A DNA stretch of 7,340 nucleotides from JAUWOY01 sp034431315 (GCA_034431315.1 DAOUDK010000080.1:1-7340), one strand, 5' to 3'; numbered from the stretch's first letter, positions 1 to 6,505 are shown. Numbers and translations: made by a program. Notes: generated by a model not told the origin, from the sequence alone.

Positions 1-115
1 GAGTGGGGGGCGGGGAGGGGCCGCAGCCGCTGAGGAGGGGCAGCAGGAACAGCCCCCCGATGACGCAAAGGCAGAGAAAAGCGCTCGTCCTTGAAGTTGT
101 TCTAACACCTATCAT
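1..115 (-). CDS. Lipoprotein, N-terminal part only (gene runs off the left edge)
   Basis: This is the 5' end of a leftward gene; 38 codons are visible before the window edge. The ATG is the complement of 113-115, preceded by GGAGGT (complement of 126-131) with a 10-base spacer, which fixes the start. The peptide begins MIGVRTTSRT, continues with a hydrophobic stretch (about residues 12-28, including CVIGGLFLLPL) and reaches L-S-G-C at residues 28-31. That is a textbook lipobox, so signal peptidase II would cleave before C31 and the protein would be lipid-anchored. After the cysteine comes a proline-rich linker (GPSPPPT). The function of the missing body cannot be told; solute-binding proteins and extracytoplasmic sensors commonly start this way. 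The gene is divergent from the large protease gene, with 186 bases between the two start codons. There is no stop in the visible frame. Confidence 0.8.
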   Translation of the reverse strand, partial: MIGVRTTSRTSAFLCLCVIGGLFLLPLLSGCGPSPPPT

Positions 116-125
116 GATTGTTCTG

Positions 126-131
126 ACCTCC
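126..131 (-). promoter_or_regulatory. Ribosome binding site of the leftward lipoprotein gene
   Basis: The minus strand reads GGAGGT here, an almost perfect anti-16S match, 10 bases before the ATG at 115. It decides the start codon of a gene that is otherwise only partly visible. Confidence 0.75.
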
Positions 132-158
132 GGCAAGGGATTTTGAATAGCCGGCCAT

Positions 159-167
159 ATTATAGCA
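159..167 (-). promoter_or_regulatory. Leftward extended -10 promoter for the lipoprotein gene
   Basis: The minus strand reads TGCTATAAT: a perfect TATAAT hexamer plus the TGn extension. Transcription would start near position 152, giving a leader of about 37 bases. No good -35 exists at the usual spacing (the minus strand at 182-187 reads TGGTCT), but extended -10 promoters often do without one. The AT-rich stretch 157-182 stands out from the GC-rich coding DNA. Confidence 0.55.
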
Positions 168-195
168 CATTTACCTCAATTAGACCACTTTTGTC

Positions 196-215
196 TCCCA
201 GTTTTGAACCTGGGA
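196..215. promoter_or_regulatory. Dyad TCCCAG-N8-CTGGGA between the divergent promoters
   Basis: Arms 196-201 (TCCCAG) and 210-215 (CTGGGA) are exact reverse complements separated by 8 bases. The dyad ends 7 bases before the rightward -35 and lies just upstream of where the leftward -35 would be, a position suited to an activator or a shared regulator. There is no T-run, so it does not look like a terminator. Chance occurrence cannot be excluded. Confidence 0.35.
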
Positions 216-222
216 AATCGGT

Positions 223-251
223 TTGACAATAACGCCGCACCGGGCTAGAAT
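223..251 (+). promoter_or_regulatory. Sigma-70-type promoter of the protease gene
   Basis: TTGACA (223-228, perfect -35) is followed after exactly 17 bases by TAGAAT (246-251, five of six -10 matches). Transcription would start around 257-260, leaving a leader of about 43 bases before the ATG at 302. This is the strongest promoter match in the window. Confidence 0.75.
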
Positions 252-285
252 ATCAAACCTGAGTCCATAATCTCATTCTCATCAA

Positions 286-292
286 GAGGGGG
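286..292 (+). promoter_or_regulatory. Ribosome binding site of the protease gene
   Basis: GAGGGGG lies 9 bases upstream of the ATG at 302 and supports that start. The encoded protein then begins directly with a positively charged signal-peptide n-region. Confidence 0.7.
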
Positions 293-301
293 AATACCAA
301 A

Positions 302-3300
302 ATGCGTGGACGAAATTCGCTCAAACTTGCCTTGAACTTACTCCTCATACCGCTGCTGTTCTCCTTTCTCCTCACCCTGACCAGAGCTGCCCCACCTCCG
401 CCAGAGCCGGGGGCCTCGGCAGATATGGCCCCAGCAGTGCGCACCAAAATCGAGCCTCTGGTGCTCAAGGAGCTGGCGGAAGCTTCTTGGTCGAGCGAGA
501 GCGCGGGACACCCTCCCGTTGCCAAGGATGGGAAGACCACCTACATCGTCTACCTCAGGGAGCAGGCCGACCTGAGGCCCGCGCAGCGAATGGCGGAAAA
601 CCTCGCTATCAGCAAGCTTGCTCGCCGTCAGGCGGTGGTCTCGGCGCTGCAGACGACGGCGCAGCGAACCCAGGCGGACATCGTCGCCTATTTGGAACAG
701 CAGAAATCAGCCGGCCAGGTGACGGATTACACCTCCTATTGGGTCTTCAACGGGCTGGCCGTGACCGGCGATCTGGAAACGCTTCACGCCCTGGCCGCCC
801 GGCCCGAGGTGGAGAGAATCCGCGCCAATCATAGGCATCAACTACCAAATCCAAAGCTCAAAATCCAAAGTCCAAACTTCAAACTCCAAACTTCAAACTC
901 CCAATCTCCAATCTCCAATATCCAATATCCAACCTCCAACCTCCAACTTCCAACTTCCAACCTCCAAACAGTGGAATGGAACATCGCCCGCGTACGAGCC
1001 GATCAGGTCTGGAGCGACTTCGACATCGCTGGCGCGGGCGTGGTGGTGGCCAATATGGATACCGGCGTGGACTGGACTCACCCCGCCCTGCAGAGCAAGT
1101 ACCGGGGCTCGGATGGCGCCCACAACTACGATTGGTATGATGCCACGGGCACTTATCCCTATGTCCCCGCTGACGGGGACGGTCATGGCACCCACACCAT
1201 GGGCACCATAGTCGGCTCTGACCCCAACAGCGATTACCACATCGGCATGGCCCCCGATGCTCAGTGGATAGCGGTCAAGGTCTTGGACGACGACGGTGTC
1301 GGTTATGACACCTGGATCCACGCCGGCTTCCAGTGGCTGCTGTCGCCCACTGATCTTAGCGGCAATAATCCTGATCCCAGCCAAGCCCCCGATGTGGTCA
1401 ACAACTCATGGGGACCTGGTCTTTCCAACGTGGCCGACCTCACTTTCCTGCCCGACGTGCAGGCCCTGCGGGCGGCGGGTATCTTCCCTGTTTTCAGCGC
1501 TGGAAACAGTGGAGAGCTGGGCGATGGCTCTATCGCCGCGCCGGCTGGCTTTCCAGAATCTTTTGCTGTAGGCGCCACCGACTTCGAGGACGCCATTGCC
1601 TCCTTCAGCAGTCGAGGACCCTCTTTCTGGGAGGAACTGAAACCAGAAGTCAGTGCCCCCGGCGTGGACATCCGCTCCAGCGTCCCCGGCGGAGGCTACG
1701 AGGGGGGCTGGAGTGGCACCTCCATGGCTGCCCCCCATGCCGCCGGCCTAGCGGCCCTCCTGCTCTCGGCCAACCCTACTCTAACCGTGGACGAGCTGGA
1801 GAATTTCATGAAATACACCGCCACCGATACTTCGACGGGGCTCAGTACAAGTTTTGGCGATGTGGGCCCCGACAACACCTACGGCTGGGGGCGGATTGAT
1901 GCTTACGAAGCGGTGCGCTGGGCCCTGAGCGCGGGCAAGCTCTACGGTGCAGTGACCAATGCTGGCGGCGGTGCCTCTATCGCCAAAGCTACGGTCAGCG
2001 GCGTCAGTCAGGCCGGCGACCAATTCATCGTTACCGCCGATGATGCGGGGGTCTACGAAGTGAGCGTCCCCGGCGGCCTCTACGACGTCACCGCCAGCGC
2101 GTTTGGCTACTACTCCGAGACGGTGAAGGCAGTGGAAGTCGTCACCGGCTTCATGTCGGTGCAAGATCTCGTCCTGCCGCCATCCCCCACGGGCACCCTG
2201 GCGGGCTGGGTGACCAAGATGGATACGGGCGAGCCGCTGTCGGCCACCATCCGGGTGTTAGACACCTCGGTCTCGGCGGCGGCGGACGCTGCCTTCGGTA
2301 ACGGGTTCTACAGTCTGGCTCTACCCGTGGGCAGCTACACCGTAGAAGCCAGCATGAGGGGCCATCAGATCCAGCGGGCGAAGGTGAGCATCGCCGAGAG
2401 CGCGGTGACCAGCCTGGACTTCGCCCTGGAGACCGCTCCCTCCATATTGTTAGTTGACGCCGACGCTTGGCTCGAGGACAGCGTGGCCAACTACTACCAG
2501 TGGGCCTTGGACTACGAGGGTTATCTTTATGACACGCGGCCCATCACCGACACCGACTATCTTCCCACCGCCGCCGAGCTCTCCCCCTACGACGTGGTCA
2601 TCTGGGCCAGTCCCTGGAGCTCGCCAGGCTACGTCAATGCCGACGAGGAGCTGATCGTCTATTTGGACAATGGCGGCCGGCTTCTCATCTCCGGCCAGGA
2701 CGTTGGCTATTGGGATAGCAAGTGGCCCGGCCAGGCCCGTGCACCCCTCTTCTATCATAACTACTTGTACGCCGACTACGTGCGAGACAGGACGCGCATC
2801 AATGATTTGACAGGGGTGGACGACGATATCTTCGAAGGGGTGAACCTCTTGCTGGAGGACGTTTACGCCTACAAGAAGGGAAACGCCTCGGCCTCCGATG
2901 AGGTGACGCCAGCGGATGGTTATGCGACCGCCATCATCAGCTACGAGGGCGATGGCAGCGCGGGTCTCAAGACCGATGTCTGCGGGCCAAATCCTTACAG
3001 AGCGGTCTATCTCTCCTTCGGCTACGAGGGGGCCGGCCCCCGGCCAGACTACGCCACCGTACTCGATAAAGCCATTCAATGGCTGATCGCCTCGCGCCCT
3101 CTGAGGGAGACCAGCCTCAGGCCGAAAGTCCAATATGAAGTAGGAGAACCGGGAACCAGCATCCAATACTCCGCCAGGGTGGCGAATGATGGTCAAGTAG
3201 CCAGCGCCTACGATATCTCCCTCTCGGATAATGCCTGGCCAACGGCCATCCTGGATCCGCAGACCAAGAATCCCATAACCAGGACGGCGGTGATATCGCC

Positions 3301-6300
3301 CTGCGGCTGGCTGGACCTGCTGGTGCAAGTGGACATCCCCGATTCGGCGGCGACAGGGGAGGTGGACACAGTCACAGTTCAGGCAACAATGGCTGGTGAC
3401 CCTAGCATCTTTAGCACGGCCGCTCTGACGACCAGGGCCTTCCCCGCCTGGAACTACAAAAGCTGGCTGCCGACTTCCCGCTACCGCCTGGCAGCAGCGA
3501 CGGTGGGCTGCGAACTCTACGCCATCGGTGGCTGGGACTGGACCGGAGCCTCCACCGCCAACGAGGTGTACGATCCGGCGGCCGATTTCTGGAGCCCCAA
3601 AGCGCCCAAGCCGACAGGGGCGGCCAACGTTGGCGCTGCTGTTCTCAATGGTCGGATTTACGTGGTGGGCGGAATGACTAATAGCGGCTTACTCTCGGCG
3701 GTGGAGGTCTATGACCCTGCCGGAGATAGTTGGTCGTCGGCAGCGCCTTTGCCCGTGGGCCTGGCGGGGGCGGCGGTGGCGGCTGCGGGAGGCAAGCTCT
3801 ACGTCTTCGGCGGCGACAGTGCCTCGGGCTATGTGGACACCACCTACGAATACGATCCCGCTGCTGACACCTGGACGCAAAAGACCCCCATGCCTGGCGG
3901 GCCTCGATCTTACGCGGCGGCCACAACGTTGACCGCTTCGCTTACAAGCAAAATCTACGTCGCCGGCGGCTGGCCCGACCTCCGCACCTTCGAGGAGTAC
4001 GACCCAGCCAGCGACACCTGGGCCACCAAAGCCCCGCTATTGCGGGGGAGACAATCACTGGGACTGGTGGCCACCGGGGGCTACATCTACGCCGTCGGCG
4101 GCGGCTCGTACTGGAGCGCGCTGGGGTACGTCGAGCGCTATGATCCCGCCACTGACACCTGGGCGCTGGTCTCGTCTCTGAACAGAGGCCGCATTGGCAC
4201 GGGCACGGCGGCGGTGGGAGGGGGAATTTACGTGGTGGGTGGCCTCGACATCTACGGCGAGGCCATCCCGACCAACGAGACGCTGGCTCTGGAGAACTCC
4301 CTCTGTCCCTCGCTCAAGAAAGTGGACAAGGTGACGGCCACGCCGGGCGAGGTGCTGACCTACACCATCGCTCTCCGTAATCTGAGCGACAGCGACTTCG
4401 CGGGGGTGAGTCTGGCCGATCCCGTCCCGGCTCATACCACCTACGTACCGGGCAGCGTCAGCGGAGGGGCCGGCTACGATGCGGAGGCTGGTCAAATCGA
4501 GTGGAGCGGCACGGTGGCGGCAGGCACGTCCATCACTTTCGCTTTCCAGGTGACGCTGGATAGTCCCCTGCTTGGGGAGACGACCATCGCCAACTTCGCG
4601 ACTATCAACGATGGCGAGGGCACATCCTTCACCAAGAAGACGGCCACCAAGGTACGGGCGGCCAATTTGGAGACGTCCACCAAAGAGGTTGATAAAACAG
4701 CGGCTTCGTCGGGGGAGATATTGACCTATACTATCACCTTGAGCAACACAGGCTCAGCAGACGCGGTGGGCGCCAGCCTGGCTGATCCCCTCCCGGCTCA
4801 CGTCACCTACGTACCCGATAGCACGACTGGTGGGGCGGTTTACAACCCTGTCCTCAATCGGATAGAATGGACGGGAGTGGTCTCGCCCACCGTATCGGAG
4901 AAGACGCCTTCGGTTTACAGTTGGCTGGACAGCGAAACGCCGGGCGGGCCCGTCTATCACTGGGAGGAGATCAGCGAGACGGGCACCGAGGTCACCTACT
5001 GGACTAACAGGAACGATGGGGTTGCAGGGCCTCTCGACATCGGTTTCGACTTCCCCTTCTACGGCAACGTCTATTCCGACACCCTCTACCTGGGCACGAA
5101 CGGCTACGTGAGCCTCGGCCAGGGCTACAGCGGCATACCCATGGGCACCCTGCCCAGCCGCAGCTATCCCAACAACGACATCATGCCCTTCGGCGGGTCT
5201 CTGTATATCATGGATGGTGTATCTCACGTCTACTACCAGTTGATCAGCGATCCCACTCGCTTCGTCATCGAGTACATGGATGTCCAATGGTGCTGTGATC
5301 TGAACACCTCTCACACCTTCGAGATCGTACTCTACCCCAACGGGGAGATCCTGACCCAGTACCAGAGTTTGCAGGGGGACATCCCCTGGTTGGTGGGCAT
5401 CGAGAACGAGGACGGCAGCGAGGGGCTGAACTATCCATCATCTTTGGTCGCCGACGGTCTGGCCATCAAATACCTGCCCCCAGCCTCGCCCAATCCTCCC
5501 CACACCATCAGCTTCCAGGCCAGGGTTGATGACTCCATCCCACCGGAGACGATCATCGCCAACACAGCCACCATCAACGATGGGATGGGGTTTTCGTATG
5601 CCAGGACGGCGACCACCACCGCGAACACAGTGAGCTTCTCAGCTTCGACCAAGACGGTAAACGAGACCTCGGCTGTGCCCGGCGGCGTGTTGATCTACAC
5701 CATCGTTTTGCGCAACCCTTCGGCAGGCTCAGGACACGGCGGCGGCGACGACGCTTCGCTTACAACAGAAGCAAGTTTCACCGACCCTGTCCCTGCTCAC
5801 ACGAGCTACGTGCCCGACAGCGCCACCGGCGGAGCGACCTATGACGAAGTGCTCAGCAGGATCCAATGGAGTGGGACAGTGCCCGCTGGGGGCGAGCGGG
5901 CCTTCACCTTTGCCGTGACCACGGCCCCATCGCTGCCCAATGACACCCTCATCGTCAACGTGGCCACCATCAGCGACGGATTGCATCAACCTTTCACTCG
6001 CACCGCCACCACGACGTTGAAAAGGCCCGACCTCTCCGCCTCGGAGAAGCTGGTCAGCGCGGCCAGGGCTGATACAGGCGACATCCTTATCTATACCCTG
6101 CGGGTGAAGAACGCTGGCGAGGGCCTGGCGAGGGCCACCCTGACCGACACCATCCCCACGGGCACGGTGTACGTGCCTGGCTCCGCCTGGGCTGGCAATG
6201 GCACAGTCGCCTACGATGAGGCCAGTGACAGGATAATCTGGAACGGCGAAGTGCCTCCCAGGGGCATGTCCACTGTAGTCTTCGCCGTCACCGTGACGGA

Positions 6301-6430
6301 GGAGAGAGTCATCCACAATATCGCGACCATAAACGACGGCCTGGGCGGCCTGACCGAGCGGAATGCCACAACGAAGGTACACCCGCACGATGTCTATCTG
6401 CCACTCATCGTGAAGAACTACGGCCCTTGA
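302..6430 (+). CDS. Secreted multidomain subtilisin-like (S8) serine protease with Kelch and DUF11 repeats
   Basis: A 2042-residue extracellular protease. Residues 1-29 are a Sec signal peptide (MRGRNSLK, hydrophobic core 9-27, likely cut after TRA). Residues ~79-178 are an I9-type propeptide (TYIVYL start, AARPEVERI end). Residues 181-223 are a repeat-encoded linker. The S8 domain (~232-540) keeps all catalytic parts: Asp253 in MDTGVD, His295 in GHGTH, oxyanion Asn402 in SAGNSG, Ser474 in SGTSMAAPHAAG. Then come two carboxypeptidase-regulatory-like folds (~545-625, ~632-711); a Rossmann-like amidotransferase/ThuA-type domain (~712-937) with SGQD where a nucleophile Cys would be expected; a NEW3/CARDB-like domain (~938-1052); six Kelch units (~1055-1330); four DUF11 repeats (1335-2026); and a C-terminal VYLPLIVKNYGP. 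The triad is intact, so the enzyme is probably active, autoprocessed and surface-exposed. The substrate is unknown. The beta modules and propeller presumably serve binding or display. Domain limits are by eye. Confidence 0.93.
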   Translation: MRGRNSLKLALNLLLIPLLFSFLLTLTRAAPPPPEPGASADMAPAVRTKIEPLVLKELAEASWSSESAGHPPVAKDGKTTYIVYLREQADLRPAQRMAENLAISKLARRQAVVSALQTTAQRTQADIVAYLEQQKSAGQVTDYTSYWVFNGLAVTGDLETLHALAARPEVERIRANHRHQLPNPKLKIQSPNFKLQTSNSQSPISNIQYPTSNLQLPTSNLQTVEWNIARVRADQVWSDFDIAGAGVVVANMDTGVDWTHPALQSKYRGSDGAHNYDWYDATGTYPYVPADGDGHGTHTMGTIVGSDPNSDYHIGMAPDAQWIAVKVLDDDGVGYDTWIHAGFQWLLSPTDLSGNNPDPSQAPDVVNNSWGPGLSNVADLTFLPDVQALRAAGIFPVFSAGNSGELGDGSIAAPAGFPESFAVGATDFEDAIASFSSRGPSFWEELKPEVSAPGVDIRSSVPGGGYEGGWSGTSMAAPHAAGLAALLLSANPTLTVDELENFMKYTATDTSTGLSTSFGDVGPDNTYGWGRIDAYEAVRWALSAGKLYGAVTNAGGGASIAKATVSGVSQAGDQFIVTADDAGVYEVSVPGGLYDVTASAFGYYSETVKAVEVVTGFMSVQDLVLPPSPTGTLAGWVTKMDTGEPLSATIRVLDTSVSAAADAAFGNGFYSLALPVGSYTVEASMRGHQIQRAKVSIAESAVTSLDFALETAPSILLVDADAWLEDSVANYYQWALDYEGYLYDTRPITDTDYLPTAAELSPYDVVIWASPWSSPGYVNADEELIVYLDNGGRLLISGQDVGYWDSKWPGQARAPLFYHNYLYADYVRDRTRINDLTGVDDDIFEGVNLLLEDVYAYKKGNASASDEVTPADGYATAIISYEGDGSAGLKTDVCGPNPYRAVYLSFGYEGAGPRPDYATVLDKAIQWLIASRPLRETSLRPKVQYEVGEPGTSIQYSARVANDGQVASAYDISLSDNAWPTAILDPQTKNPITRTAVISPCGWLDLLVQVDIPDSAATGEVDTVTVQATMAGDPSIFSTAALTTRAFPAWNYKSWLPTSRYRLAAATVGCELYAIGGWDWTGASTANEVYDPAADFWSPKAPKPTGAANVGAAVLNGRIYVVGGMTNSGLLSAVEVYDPAGDSWSSAAPLPVGLAGAAVAAAGGKLYVFGGDSASGYVDTTYEYDPAADTWTQKTPMPGGPRSYAAATTLTASLTSKIYVAGGWPDLRTFEEYDPASDTWATKAPLLRGRQSLGLVATGGYIYAVGGGSYWSALGYVERYDPATDTWALVSSLNRGRIGTGTAAVGGGIYVVGGLDIYGEAIPTNETLALENSLCPSLKKVDKVTATPGEVLTYTIALRNLSDSDFAGVSLADPVPAHTTYVPGSVSGGAGYDAEAGQIEWSGTVAAGTSITFAFQVTLDSPLLGETTIANFATINDGEGTSFTKKTATKVRAANLETSTKEVDKTAASSGEILTYTITLSNTGSADAVGASLADPLPAHVTYVPDSTTGGAVYNPVLNRIEWTGVVSPTVSEKTPSVYSWLDSETPGGPVYHWEEISETGTEVTYWTNRNDGVAGPLDIGFDFPFYGNVYSDTLYLGTNGYVSLGQGYSGIPMGTLPSRSYPNNDIMPFGGSLYIMDGVSHVYYQLISDPTRFVIEYMDVQWCCDLNTSHTFEIVLYPNGEILTQYQSLQGDIPWLVGIENEDGSEGLNYPSSLVADGLAIKYLPPASPNPPHTISFQARVDDSIPPETIIANTATINDGMGFSYARTATTTANTVSFSASTKTVNETSAVPGGVLIYTIVLRNPSAGSGHGGGDDASLTTEASFTDPVPAHTSYVPDSATGGATYDEVLSRIQWSGTVPAGGERAFTFAVTTAPSLPNDTLIVNVATISDGLHQPFTRTATTTLKRPDLSASEKLVSAARADTGDILIYTLRVKNAGEGLARATLTDTIPTGTVYVPGSAWAGNGTVAYDEASDRIIWNGEVPPRGMSTVVFAVTVTEERVIHNIATINDGLGGLTERNATTKVHPHDVYLPLIVKNYGP
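844..968 (+). repeat. Heptanucleotide tandem array (18 TCCAA-type units) inside the protease gene
   Basis: Counting the C before each AA gives 18 units at 846, 852, 859, 866, 873, 880, 887, 894, 902, 909, 916, 923, 930, 937, 944, 951, 958 and 965. Steps are all 7 bases except one 6 and one 8, which cancel out. The unit is roughly YCCAAHY, degenerating toward the left end. It is purine-poor on the plus strand and much less GC-rich than its flanks. Because 7 is not a multiple of 3, the reading frame rotates, so three units encode a 7-residue period such as SNLQLPT. The array is translated as residues ~181-223 with no stop, between the propeptide and the catalytic domain. Confidence 0.9.
3470..4297 (+). 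repeat. Six Kelch repeats (beta-propeller) in the protease
   Basis: Six units carry the Kelch signature: a hydrophobic-Y-x-x-GG strand and, in the first five, a following YDP-x-x-D-x-W turn. The strands begin at residues 1072 (LYAIGG), 1119 (IYVVGG), 1166 (LYVFGG), 1218 (IYVAGG), 1262 (IYAVGG) and 1309 (IYVVGG). Steps are 47, 47, 52, 44 and 47 residues. The sixth unit lacks the YDP half, so a propeller would have to close with another strand. The long step before unit 4 contains the TLTASLTS segment. Kelch propellers usually bind protein or carbohydrate partners. Confidence 0.85.
4304..6379 (+). repeat. Four DUF11 (conserved surface-protein repeat) modules in the protease
   Basis: Modules begin at about residues 1335, 1455, 1777 and 1910. 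Each has the pattern K-x-V-(12-14)-G-x-x-L-x-YT-x-x-(L/V)-x-N, a D-x-(V/I/L)-P-(A/T)-(H/G)-x-x-YVPGS/D core, I-(E/Q/I)-W-(S/T/N)-G, and a closing N-x-A-T-I-(N/S)-DG. DUF11 modules are Ig-like stalk domains of cell-surface proteins. The first and fourth are of ordinary length. The second is split by a nested module, and the third has about 10 extra residues in its N-terminal half. Confidence 0.85.
4886..5500 (+). other. Nested ~205-residue beta-sandwich-like module inside DUF11 repeat 2
   Basis: Repeat 2 reads normally to IEWTGVVS (residue 1528) and resumes with HTISFQARVDD (residue 1734). The intervening residues 1529-1733 are unlike DUF11. They contain WLDSETPGGPVYHW, DIGFDFPFYG, LYLGTNGYVSLG, RFVIEYMDVQW, FEIVLYPNGEILTQY and VGIENEDGSEG. 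This series of beta strands recalls the FPFYG/SNGYVSFG extracellular module seen in other bacterial secreted proteins, but I cannot name the family with certainty. Proline-rich stretches (SPTVSEKTP, PPASPNPP) flank it, as expected for linkers. Confidence 0.7.
6389..6427 (+). other. C-terminal YLPLIVKNY motif of the protease
   Basis: The protein ends DVYLPLIVKNYGP (residues 2030-2042), directly after the last DUF11 module and a short HPH linker. I associate short C-termini of the form YLPL-hydrophobic-hydrophobic-(K/R)-N(Y) with many secreted Chloroflexi proteins, where they may act as a surface-retention or sorting tag. It has no LPXTG, no long hydrophobic anchor and no Arg-rich tail, so it is not a sortase signal. 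The function is inference. Confidence 0.55.
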
Positions 6431-6445
6431 TTTGGGGGGCATGGG

Positions 6446-6474
6446 TTGCACAGAGCAGCACAATGTGGTACAAT
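6446..6474 (+). promoter_or_regulatory. Extended -10 promoter of the toxin-antitoxin operon
   Basis: TGG-TACAAT (6466-6474) is an extended -10 with five of six hexamer matches. A weak -35, TTGCAC (6446-6451, three of six), sits at the ideal 17-base spacing. Transcription would start near 6481, inside the tandem repeat, and leave a leader of about 120 bases. Confidence 0.5.
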
Positions 6475-6475
6475 A

Positions 6476-6495
6476 TGATTGTCACTGATTGTGAC
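6476..6495 (+). promoter_or_regulatory. Tandem 10-bp repeat TGATTGTSAC x2, candidate operator
   Basis: TGATTGTCAC (6476-6485) is followed without a gap by TGATTGTGAC (6486-6495), with 9 of 10 positions identical. The single difference also creates an inverted repeat GTCAC-N5-GTGAC (6481-6485 and 6491-6495). The element covers the likely transcription start, immediately downstream of the -10, where a repressor would block initiation. Toxin-antitoxin operons are commonly autorepressed at such sites. Confidence 0.45.
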
Positions 6496-6505
6496 CACAC
6501 AGAGC

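Noticed and set aside
97..131. Direct repeat TTGTTCTRAC (97-106 and 118-127) spaced 21 bases, as activator sites
   Set aside because: One copy lies inside the lipoprotein coding sequence and the other overlaps its ribosome binding site, downstream of the predicted leftward start. Coincidence is more likely than an operator.
253..540. 95-codon minus-strand frame over the start of the protease gene
   Set aside because: It overlaps the signal-peptide coding region and the strong rightward promoter and RBS, with no supporting motif.
844..968. CRISPR array
   Set aside because: Repeat units are 7 bases with no spacers, and the region is translated in frame. It is a simple tandem array.
844..968. 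Frameshift or pseudogene of the protease caused by the repeat array
   Set aside because: The 6- and 8-base steps cancel, the frame stays open, and all catalytic residues downstream are intact.
2450..3328. 292-codon open frame on the minus strand
   Set aside because: It lies wholly antisense to well-conserved protease domains. It has low-complexity V/G/I-rich sequence with no recognisable domain, and is open because of codon bias on the coding strand.
302..6430. LPXTG or Por-type C-terminal sorting domain on the protease
   Set aside because: There is no LPXTG, no hydrophobic anchor with a basic tail, and no typical type IX C-terminal domain; the protein simply ends in YLPLIVKNYGP.
5729..6463. 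244-codon open frame on the minus strand
   Set aside because: It is antisense to DUF11 repeats 3 and 4, whose plus-strand translation is clearly the real one. It is rich in H, R and G with no domain.
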